This document shows, piece after piece, positions 1 through 5,561 of a stretch of DNA of 5,661 nucleotides (position 1 is its first letter; each line of letters opens with the position of its first letter). Source of the stretch: Alphaproteobacteria bacterium (GTDB lineage: Bacteria > Pseudomonadota > Alphaproteobacteria > Micropepsales > Micropepsaceae); NCBI GenBank assembly GCA_015654715.1, contig JAATGK010000514.1:1-5661 (forward strand). The letters run 5' to 3'. The notes below the pieces were generated by a model. It was not told the origin of the DNA, made no database searches, and worked only from the letters and a program-made list of their open reading frames with translations. The position numbers and the translations under genes are program-made.

Positions 1-1
1 C

Positions 2-313
2 CTGGGTAGCGCCGGCGGTTCGCCCGCGACACTGAATTTCGAGCGGCAGTTGCTTGCCCACATCGAGAACTATCGTCGATTCCCGGATGACGCCAGACGG
101 AACCGGCAGGAAGGAACGGTCGACGTTCTGTTCGCTATGGACCGAAACGGTTTGGTGCTGGGCATTTGGGTCAAACGATCTTCAGGTTATCCGGTCCTCG
201 ATAAGGAAGCCGTGGCAATGGTTCTCCGCGCTCAGCCATTGCCTGTCATACCCAGCGAACTGCCGGCGCCGCTCAACGTAACGCTGCCCATTGATTATGG
301 GCTGCCCCAGTAA
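2..313 (+). CDS. Energy transducer TonB-family protein, C-terminal domain (5'-truncated by window edge)
   Basis: The reading frame is open from the first bases of the window to the TAA at 311-313, so only the last ~103 codons are present and the true start lies outside. The visible part matches a TonB C-terminal domain: an early 'YRRFPDDARR' segment, then 'EGTVDVLFAMDRNG' (usual form G-x-V-x-V-x-F-x-V-D-x-x-G), then 'SSGYPVLDKEAV' (the SSG...LD..A signature), then a Pro-rich 'PLPVIPSELPAP' and a terminal beta strand. In this family the domain is periplasmic and touches the TonB box of outer-membrane receptors, passing on proton-motive energy from ExbB/ExbD. The membrane anchor and Pro-rich spacer cannot be seen. 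A TTG at 50 could be taken as a start, but it falls inside the domain and is not credible. The gene lies upstream of, and in the same direction as, a Slam/surface-lipoprotein pair, which suggests but does not prove a shared role in nutrient uptake. Confidence 0.85.
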   Translation: MGSAGGSPATLNFERQLLAHIENYRRFPDDARRNRQEGTVDVLFAMDRNGLVLGIWVKRSSGYPVLDKEAVAMVLRAQPLPVIPSELPAPLNVTLPIDYGLPQ

Positions 314-755
314 ATAGGTAATGTGGTCGCCCGGACCTGAACGAAGCGTTTCTGATCCGGCTGGCTGCCGTTCGAGTTCGATTCTTCGCGCCCAAGTTCG
401 TTCGATTCACGGTGGGCCCTTCTTCAAAAAGCACTTACGAATTTGGGCACCAGTCCTCAAGCCTGAGCTTGATTCCCACCTCCACACATCTGACCGATCC
501 ACTCCTGTTCGCAGCGGTGGGATTACGGTTAATCACGTCCGGTACGAGGCAGCCAAAAATCCAATCGGCCTTTGACGGCCCGCTGCAGATGTTCGTTGAG
601 AGCGTTCTCGCATCCCATCAGCGATGATCTCCGCGACGCGGATTTCCCGTACTGCATGAGCTTCTCTTTGCCACATGCTTCCAGGGAATGTAGGTCTTCT
701 TCCCCATCAATGTTTTCGGTAACATTACAATCAAGAACTAACCTTGGGGGGCTAA
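314..755. other. Intergenic region of ~440 bases without a convincing gene
   Basis: Open frames here are short, have no recognisable domain and lack good ribosome binding sites, so none is called. The region should hold the terminator of the TonB-family gene and the promoter of the lipoprotein/Slam pair, but neither is clear. A 6-bp stem with a 4-base loop (TCAAGC/GCTTGA, 457-472) lacks a T-tract. A TACAAT at 726-731 resembles a sigma-70 -10 box and would give a leader of about 18 bases, but no good -35 box sits 16-18 bases upstream. A small GTAA-CA-TTAC inverted repeat at 719-728 overlaps that box and could bind a regulator. It is too short to assign to Fur, Zur or any other named regulator. 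Confidence 0.5.
746..751 (+). promoter_or_regulatory. G-run ribosome binding site for the lipoprotein GTG start
   Basis: A run of six G lies four bases before the GTG at 756. It is a workable but short-spaced Shine-Dalgarno. The codon just before the GTG is an in-frame TAA (753-755), so no earlier start is possible in this frame. The GTG also gives a sensible lipoprotein signal peptide. Confidence 0.5.
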
Positions 756-1820
756 GTGCTCAGGAAAAATTGGGAAAAGCAGTCGTGCCGTTTGACGGTG
801 AGCGTATGTTTTGCCGCGTTGGTGGGGGCTTGCTCCTCCGGAGGCGGTGGCTCCAGTCTGAATAGCGGTGGCAGTCCCAGTGGCGGTAGTCCCAGTGGTC
901 CAGTGGCTTATCCGATCACGGTGGCCCAAGCGAGTTTCGGCTCGTCGCCCATCGCGCCCGTGCTAGCGGGTGCCGATCTGGTGAATAGCAATACTGGAAC
1001 GTTTGATTACTCCTTTCCAAGGCTCCCGCTGCGGTCGTTTCCAGCGCTGCAGACCGCGGTCCAGGTGACGCCAAACGGCGTCAAAGCCGCAGATCCGACG
1101 TCCAGCGCGGCCGTCAATGTCAGCCTTGGTCCTGTTGCCTCCTGCACAGCGCCCGTGCCCTGCATGACGGTTCGTTTGACGGTGCCCTCGCTCGCGATGG
1201 ATGTCACCGCCAACGTCAACAACAACCTCAGTACGCCCACTGCGACCACTGCTTCGGTCGGCGGCAATACGTTCTCGTTGGCGAGTTATGGCCTGAGCTA
1301 TGTATCGTTCGGTGTTTGGGGGTTGGCTTCGGGCAACGCGCAGGCGCCGGGTAACTTGGGCGTCTATGCCATTGGCTATCAGACGCCGAGTGAGGCGATG
1401 CCTGCATCGGGATCGGCCACCTACACCGGCACCGGAGAGGTTGCGGGCTTCGTCCTGCTCCCGTCAGGTGCCTCGGCCGTCGGTACGGGTATCGCCGGCG
1501 ACGCCACGGTGAATGCCAATTTTGCCACCGGCAAGGTCAACGGCACGCTCAGCAATATGCAGGCCGTTGTGGGAACGCAGACGACACCGTGGAACAGCGT
1601 TTCGCTGACAGCCGATATCGCCGCCGGCAAGAACACCTTCAGCGGAAGTACCGCGGCGACTTCGGCGCCGGCCGGCACCTATTCGCTCAAGTCGACGGCG
1701 ACCGGTACGGTGACCGGTGGTTTTTACGGCCCGGCCGCTGAGAACGTGGGTGCGGTGTGGACGTTGAGCAATCCCGATGGGACCGGCGCTGCTATCGGCA
1801 CGTTGGGCGCAAAGCACTAG
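756..1820 (+). CDS. Surface lipoprotein with TbpB-type C-terminal beta-barrel; likely Slam cargo
   Basis: This 354-residue protein starts at GTG. It has a basic N-terminus (residues 1-12), a hydrophobic stretch (13-25) and a lipobox ending LVGAC, with the lipidated Cys at 26. A flexible Gly/Ser/Pro tether follows (27-48). The C-terminal half carries the marks of the 8-stranded barrel of transferrin-binding protein B and related lipoproteins: YVSFGVW (182-188), QTPSEAMPASGSATYTG (209-225), GGFYGPAAENVG (321-332) and a terminal GTLGAKH. The middle region (about 50-180) has no family I recognise and holds a close Cys pair (130 and 136) that could form a disulfide. Only one barrel is present, so it is much smaller than the two-lobed TbpB. 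By family it should be flipped to the cell surface by a Slam protein, and one is encoded 27 bases downstream. The ligand is unknown: metal carrier, haem, host protein or self-adhesion are all possible. The barrel and lipoprotein calls are strong; the binding role is inference. Confidence 0.85.
   Translation: MLRKNWEKQSCRLTVSVCFAALVGACSSGGGGSSLNSGGSPSGGSPSGPVAYPITVAQASFGSSPIAPVLAGADLVNSNTGTFDYSFPRLPLRSFPALQTAVQVTPNGVKAADPTSSAAVNVSLGPVASCTAPVPCMTVRLTVPSLAMDVTANVNNNLSTPTATTASVGGNTFSLASYGLSYVSFGVWGLASGNAQAPGNLGVYAIGYQTPSEAMPASGSATYTGTGEVAGFVLLPSGASAVGTGIAGDATVNANFATGKVNGTLSNMQAVVGTQTTPWNSVSLTADIAAGKNTFSGSTAATSAPAGTYSLKSTATGTVTGGFYGPAAENVGAVWTLSNPDGTGAAIGTLGAKH
867..896 (+). repeat. Two 15-bp tandem repeats encoding GGSPS-GGSPS in the lipoprotein tether
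   Basis: Copies at 867-881 and 882-896 match at 13 of 15 bases; both mismatches are third-position and silent. They encode residues 38-47 of the lipoprotein, just after the acylated Cys. Tether length could change by gain or loss of copies, as in other surface lipoproteins. Confidence 0.75.
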
Positions 1821-1847
1821 GTCCCATATCGGAACTGGATTTCGTTC

Positions 1848-3155
1848 ATGGGCGTGCGCGGTTTTGCCCTGCCGGCCGTGATCCTGGTGTTTGCCGCGAT
1901 CACGCCGGCAGTGGCGCAAGAGCAAGCCTCACAGCAAATAACGCTCGACGACGCGGCTGCCTTGCTCGTTCAAGGTGGCAAGCTGGCCGAGGCCAAACGT
2001 GTGCTGGCGGCTCAGTTGGAGAAGGCGCCCGATGATCCGCAGGCGTTGTTCCTGTCCGGCCTCATCGCGGTAGCCGAAAAGGACTACGACAACGCCATCG
2101 AGCAATTCCGCCATGTCCTGGTATTGCAACCGGACGTCGATCGTGTGCGCCTGGAATTGGCGCGCGCCTTCTTCCTGTCGGGCGACTTCACCAACGCCGA
2201 GCGCCAGTTCCGCTTCGCACGCGCCGGAAACCTGCCGAACGAAGCCAAGGCGAATGTCGATACGTACCTGGCCAGCATCGCGCTGCAGCGGCGCTGGCAA
2301 TATCGCTTTTCCGTCGCGGTTGCGCCGGATACCAACGTCAACGGCGGCACCGGTGTCCGGCAGGTCACGATTTATGGTTTGCCGTTCGAATTGTCGTCGG
2401 ATGCGCGGGGCACCAGCGGTGTCGGCCTGACGCTCGATACCGGCGGGGAGTGGTCGCCGTTCCTGACCAACGATATCAAAGCGCGGATCGGCGCCGACAT
2501 GCACCGCAACGAATACAGCGGCGGCCAATTCGACGATATGACGCTCTCGGCCTTTGCCGGTCCGGAGTGGCTGGCCGCAAAGTGGGACATCAGCCTGCTG
2601 TCGCTGTGGTCGCGGCGTTGGTACGGAAACCAAGACTACAGCGAGGCGATCGGCGGCCAGTTGTCGGCTATGCATCCGCTGGCGGAGAAGCTCTACGCCA
2701 ACATCGCGATCAGCGCACGAACGGTGGATTATGCCCGCTCGCCGGAGATGTGTGGCCCGGTCGTGGGGCTGGACACCTCGTTGCTCTACCCGATTACGCC
2801 ATCAAGCCTTGTTCAGCTTTCAGGCGGCGTTTCCCGCACCGCTGCCGATCTGGCGGCGTATTCGAACTGGAGCCCTTGGGTCAGCGTGTCGTATCAGCAG
2901 GATTTGCGGTGGGGCTTTTCCGTATCGATGACGCCCAGCATGGCGTGGTCGCACTATGATGCTGAGATGGCCGGCTTCGGTCGCCGCCGGGATGACACGG
3001 GTTATCTGTTTCGCGCCGGATTGCTGAATCGTCGGCTAACATATCGCGGGTTCACGCCGCAAATTTCTTTCGTGCACGTCACCCAACACAGCAATATCGA
3101 TCTCTACAGTTATGGACGCAATCAGATCGAGATTGGCCTGACCCGATATTTCTGA
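1848..3155 (+). CDS. Slam-family surface lipoprotein assembly modifier (TPR + DUF560 outer-membrane barrel)
   Basis: This 435-residue protein has a cleavable signal peptide (1-23, cut after AVA). A helical TPR region follows (about 34-135), with repeats such as 'AEAKRVLAAQLEKAPDDPQA', 'DYDNAIEQFRHVLVLQPD' and 'RLELARAFFLSGDFTNAERQF'. The rest (about 150-435) is built of amphipathic strands and begins with PDTNVNGG (160-167), the D-x-NVN landmark of the DUF560 barrel. It ends in RYF, a C-terminal Phe typical of proteins inserted by the BAM complex. Slam proteins move TbpB-like lipoproteins from the periplasm to the outer leaflet of the outer membrane (type XI secretion). The putative cargo gene ends 27 bases upstream, so the two are probably co-transcribed. 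The ATG at 1848 is preceded by a weak GGA-rich site (1831-1839) and gives a clean signal peptide. Length and domain order are normal for the family, and no truncation is visible. Confidence 0.9.
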   Translation: MGVRGFALPAVILVFAAITPAVAQEQASQQITLDDAAALLVQGGKLAEAKRVLAAQLEKAPDDPQALFLSGLIAVAEKDYDNAIEQFRHVLVLQPDVDRVRLELARAFFLSGDFTNAERQFRFARAGNLPNEAKANVDTYLASIALQRRWQYRFSVAVAPDTNVNGGTGVRQVTIYGLPFELSSDARGTSGVGLTLDTGGEWSPFLTNDIKARIGADMHRNEYSGGQFDDMTLSAFAGPEWLAAKWDISLLSLWSRRWYGNQDYSEAIGGQLSAMHPLAEKLYANIAISARTVDYARSPEMCGPVVGLDTSLLYPITPSSLVQLSGGVSRTAADLAAYSNWSPWVSVSYQQDLRWGFSVSMTPSMAWSHYDAEMAGFGRRRDDTGYLFRAGLLNRRLTYRGFTPQISFVHVTQHSNIDLYSYGRNQIEIGLTRYF

Positions 3156-3245
3156 ACCACTTGGTCGAGCTAACCGTTTGAGGTCGCACACCGTCGTTTC
3201 GCGACAGCCGTCGAAACCTGTTCGATCATCACCGGCGCGGAGGAT

Positions 3246-3314
3246 CGTGGCGGCGCCGATGCCGCGGGAGCCGCCGGTGACGAGGGCGATTTTGCCCGCA
3301 AGAACTTGCGCCGT
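3246..3314 (-). pseudogene. N-terminal remnant of a third SDR gene, with ACG in place of the ATG start
   Basis: On the - strand, 23 codons from 3314 down encode A-Q-V-L-A-G-K-I-A-L-V-T-G-G-S-R-G-I-G-A-A-T after the first codon. This is the first strand and the TGxxxGxG cofactor loop of a short-chain dehydrogenase. It aligns codon for codon with the start of the neighbouring SDR at 4105 (MSKILAGKVALVTGGSRGLGAAT); from the shared LAGK onward about 48 of 57 bases match. The position matching that gene's ATG is ACG here, although a good AGGAGAG lies six bases before it. After Thr23 the similarity stops and no SDR sequence follows in any frame; the same frame runs on, antisense to the Slam gene, to a stop at 3036. 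The remnant begins 35 bases after the SDR stop at 3350, so it looks like a decayed last gene of the operon. Confidence 0.75.
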
Positions 3315-3320
3315 GTTTGT

Positions 3321-3327
3321 CTCTCCT
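3321..3327 (-). promoter_or_regulatory. Orphan Shine-Dalgarno (AGGAGAG) of the SDR remnant
   Basis: AGGAGAG on the - strand lies six bases before an ACG codon that aligns with the ATG of the neighbouring SDR gene. Its intact form suggests that a functional start codon was lost by one base change. Confidence 0.6.
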
Positions 3328-3349
3328 ATGGTGGCTCTGCGTGGAAATG

Positions 3350-4105
3350 TCAGGCGGTGAAGCCGCCATTGACGTCGATCACCGACCCGGTGATGAACCC
3401 GGCATCCGGCCCTGCCAGGAAAACAATAGCGGCCGCGACTTCGTCCACGCCGGCAAAGCGTTGGATGGCGTGCGATTCCAGGATGATCGGCGGCAGCTTG
3501 TCCTTCGAACCGGCCGCCATGTCAGTATCCATCATGCCCGCCTGTACGACGTTGACGGTGATGGTGCGCTTTCCGAGATCGCGCGCGGCGCCTTTGCTGT
3601 AGCCGACGATTGCCGCCTTGCTCGCCGCATAGTCGGTAGTGCCCGCAAAGGCCACGCGCGTACCCAACCCCGAACCGACCGAAATGATCCGCCCGCCCTC
3701 AGGCAGCACCTTGGCAGCGGCACGGATGTTGGCGATCACCCCCATGGTGTTGATCATCCACTGCCGGTCCATCGCCGCATTGTCGATGTCCGGATCGTCG
3801 ATGGTCTTGCCCTGCCAGGCAACGGCTGCATTATTGACCAGGATGTCGAGCTTGCCGAGCGCCTCGACCACGCTCTGGATCAGCGGCCCGGATGCGGCGG
3901 GATCGCCCTGATCGGCCTGGATCGCGACGGCGCGCACGCCCTTTGCCTTCAGGCCTTCGACGACTGCCGCCGCTTTTTCCGCCGAGGCGACATAGCTGAT
4001 CGCCACGTCGGCGCCCTGATCCGCCAGCGCTGCTGCGGTTGCAGCGCCCAGGCCGCGCGAACCGCCGGTAACGAGGGCGACTTTGCCCGCAAGTATCTTG
4101 CTCAT
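3350..4105 (-). CDS. Short-chain dehydrogenase/reductase (classical SDR, FabG-like)
   Basis: This 251-residue, probably cytosolic, NAD(P)-dependent oxidoreductase has all the classical SDR landmarks: TGGSRGLG cofactor loop (13-20), NNAA (91-94, usual NNAG), structural Asn119, active-site Ser145 and YAASK with Tyr159 and Lys163. It ends in the usual 'TGSVIDVNGGFTA' tail. The Ser-Tyr spacing is 14, one more than in E. coli FabG, a common variant. The start chosen is the ATG at 4105, preceded by a GAGAG-type site and placing the first strand at the usual distance. The frame is open for 56 more codons to an ATG at 4273, but that extension overlaps the end of the upstream SDR and has no domain. 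The gene follows that SDR after 49 bases and is likely in the same operon. The substrate cannot be told from the sequence; annotation as 3-oxoacyl-ACP reductase would be over-reach. Confidence 0.9.
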   Translation of the reverse strand: MSKILAGKVALVTGGSRGLGAATAAALADQGADVAISYVASAEKAAAVVEGLKAKGVRAVAIQADQGDPAASGPLIQSVVEALGKLDILVNNAAVAWQGKTIDDPDIDNAAMDRQWMINTMGVIANIRAAAKVLPEGGRIISVGSGLGTRVAFAGTTDYAASKAAIVGYSKGAARDLGKRTITVNVVQAGMMDTDMAAGSKDKLPPIILESHAIQRFAGVDEVAAAIVFLAGPDAGFITGSVIDVNGGFTA

Positions 4106-4154
4106 GGTGAATTCTCTCTCGTTGATCGGGAAGGGTTGGTTGGGATTCCACTCT

Positions 4155-4931
4155 TCACCAAGGCAGGCGTTCGTCCAGGAAGAAGAAACCGCCCGTGGGA
4201 CCGTCTTCGCCCAGCGTGGCGTAGCGGATAGCCGTGCGCGCGCCCTCTTCGATGCTGACGGGGGCCTGTCCACCGCCCATCTCCGTTTTCACCCAACCCG
4301 GATGAATGGCGTTGATCTTGATCGGCGTGCCGCGCAACTCTTCCGCAATCAGGATCGTGAAGGCGTTCAGCGCGGCCTTTGAGGTGTCATAGCCGAGCGC
4401 CCGCACCGGATAGACCGGCGATGCCGGATCGGAGAGATGCGCGAGCGAACCGCGGATACTCGAGACATTGACCACGCGGGGCGCGTCCGACCGCTGGAGC
4501 AGCGGCAGCAATAGCTGGGTCAAAAAGATGGGGGCGAAGAAGTTCACCTCGAAGGTCTCGCCCAGCACGCTGGGCAAAGTTTGGCTGGGCTGCCGGGGCG
4601 CCGGCGTGCCACCATCGGGACTATCGAGCAGGATGCCGGCATTGTTGATCAGAATATCAAGCTTGCCATGCGCCGCCGCGATCGCTTCATAGGCCGCTTT
4701 GCGATCCTCCTCGCGCGTGACGTCCAGCTTCAGCGCGGATGCTTCGCCGCCATGCGCGCGCAGCCCGGCCGCAACCACTTGCGCTTTTTTAAGGTCGCGC
4801 GCGCCAACAATGACATGCGCGCCGAGTGCCGCCAGCTTCCGGCTGATCTCGACACCGATGCCTCGCGCCGCGCCGGTTACGAGCGCGACTTTACCGGAAA
4901 GGGACCTGTTCGACGCTTCGTAATCAGCCAT
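4155..4931 (-). CDS. Short-chain dehydrogenase/reductase, carbonyl-reductase-like
   Basis: This 258-residue SDR has TGAARGIG (19-26), a 'GARD' at the end of strand 2 (43-46), a DV pair (70-71), NNAG (96-99), Asn130, SS (157-158) and YDTSK with Tyr181 and Lys185. Ser158 and Tyr181 are 23 residues apart, well above the usual 13, because of a 'SLAHLSDPASPVYPVRALG' insert. A Pro-rich loop after NNAG (about 103-120) is also longer than normal. Both features, and the 'GPTGGFFFLDERLPW' C-terminus, resemble the monomeric carbonyl-reductase type of SDR more than FabG-like enzymes. The likely reaction is NADPH-linked reduction of a carbonyl compound; the substrate is unknown. The gene has an excellent AAGGAG seven bases before its ATG and lies 12 bases after the F420-reductase-like gene, so the two are surely co-transcribed. 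Confidence 0.9.
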   Translation of the reverse strand: MADYEASNRSLSGKVALVTGAARGIGVEISRKLAALGAHVIVGARDLKKAQVVAAGLRAHGGEASALKLDVTREEDRKAAYEAIAAAHGKLDILINNAGILLDSPDGGTPAPRQPSQTLPSVLGETFEVNFFAPIFLTQLLLPLLQRSDAPRVVNVSSIRGSLAHLSDPASPVYPVRALGYDTSKAALNAFTILIAEELRGTPIKINAIHPGWVKTEMGGGQAPVSIEEGARTAIRYATLGEDGPTGGFFFLDERLPW

Positions 4932-4938
4932 GGCGTGG

Positions 4939-4944
4939 CTCCTT
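4939..4944 (-). promoter_or_regulatory. Shine-Dalgarno of the carbonyl-reductase-like SDR, overlapping the upstream stop codon
   Basis: The - strand reads TGAAGGAG: the last base of the TGA stop of the F420-reductase-like gene (4946-4944) is the first A of AAGGAG (4944-4939). The ATG follows seven bases later. Terminating ribosomes would sit on the next gene's binding site, which favours translational coupling. Confidence 0.7.
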
Positions 4945-5561
4945 CAGCTGTTGGACTGGGCAATTGGGGGCGTCAGGAGTTCCAGTGAACTGAGCGGACC
5001 GCCGAGTTCCATCTGGCGACCGCCCTCCGCAAGGGGACCAAGCGCGACCGGATGAAGACCAAGTTCCTTGACGATGTCCGAAACCGTCGAAACGGCCTCG
5101 CTTTGATCTCCTGCAACGAAGAGCACCCGCTGCATGCGTGCGGGCGTGGGCGCGAACATCACGTTGAATGGCAATGTGTTGAACGCCTTCACGACACGGG
5201 CGGACGGTACCAGCCGAGCGATAATCTCGCTGCCAGATTCGCCTTTGAGATCGTCGATGCGAAAATCCGGGGCATAGCTGAGGAAGATGTTGGTGGTGTC
5301 GACCAGAATGCGCCCGTCCCAGGCGATATCGGAGGTGAGGACCTCAGACACCTTCAGCCAGGGCACTGCGAGGAATACGACATCGCATGCAAGCACTTCC
5401 GAAACGGAGGCGGGCTTTGCCGCGGTGCCGGCTTTTGCGAGCTGCGCGATTAGACTTTGCGGACCCCGGCTGTTGGCGATGCGGACGTCGTGACCGCTTG
5501 CGGCGAGTTTGGTGGCGAGAGTCTGTCCCACGGTAGCCGCGCCCAAAATCCCGATCTTCAT
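4944..5561 (-). CDS. NADPH-dependent F420 reductase-like NAD(P)-binding protein
   Basis: This 205-residue Rossmann protein resembles the F420-dependent NADP oxidoreductase family (NADP_oxidored_F420). It starts MKIGILGAATVG, which holds the dinucleotide loop (residues 4-12), and goes on to IANSRGP (28-34), a motif at the end of strand 2 that fits NADP binding. Later come VPW (66-68), DTTN (88-91), ARVVKAFNTL (121-130) and a C-terminal MELGGPLSSLELL stretch, all usual in these proteins. Many bacteria without F420 carry such genes beside SDRs, so a true F420 role is not implied; NADPH-linked reduction of an unknown substrate is more likely. The second Gly of the usual GxGxxG is Ala9 here. The ATG at 5561 has a GGGAG seven bases upstream. 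It is the first complete gene of a - strand operon with two SDRs. Confidence 0.85.
   Translation of the reverse strand: MKIGILGAATVGQTLATKLAASGHDVRIANSRGPQSLIAQLAKAGTAAKPASVSEVLACDVVFLAVPWLKVSEVLTSDIAWDGRILVDTTNIFLSYAPDFRIDDLKGESGSEIIARLVPSARVVKAFNTLPFNVMFAPTPARMQRVLFVAGDQSEAVSTVSDIVKELGLHPVALGPLAEGGRQMELGGPLSSLELLTPPIAQSNS

Noticed and set aside
457..472. Perfect 6-bp inverted repeat with a 4-base loop, considered as terminator of the TonB gene
   Set aside because: It lies about 145 bases past the stop, has no T-tract and is short enough to occur by chance.
529..618. 30-codon - strand frame starting with an ATG at 618
   Set aside because: It is too short, has no ribosome binding site and no recognisable motif.
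1818..1848. The lipoprotein and Slam genes share a reading frame separated only by one TAG and nine open codons, which suggested readthrough fusion
   Set aside because: The Slam needs its own free signal peptide, which a fusion would bury. Sharing a frame has a one-in-three chance, and there is no readthrough context.
1929..2675. Long open frame antisense to the Slam gene
   Set aside because: It is a shadow frame in GC-rich coding DNA. Its composition is Arg/Gln-rich without any domain, while the + strand frame has clear TPR and barrel features.
3193..3217. Inverted repeat GTTTCG/CGAAAC and nested GTCG/CGAC, considered as a terminator between the convergent genes
   Set aside because: Stems are four to six base pairs with a 10-base loop or competing pairings, and there is no T-tract on either strand.
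3317..4231. Long + strand open frame opposite the FabG-like SDR
   Set aside because: It is antisense to a gene with complete catalytic motifs, and its translation is Asp/Arg/His-rich without a fold signature.
4106..4273. 56-codon N-terminal extension of the FabG-like SDR up to an ATG at 4273
   Set aside because: It overlaps the end of the upstream SDR, has no domain, and would push the cofactor loop far from the N-terminus. The ATG at 4105 has a ribosome binding site and normal SDR spacing.
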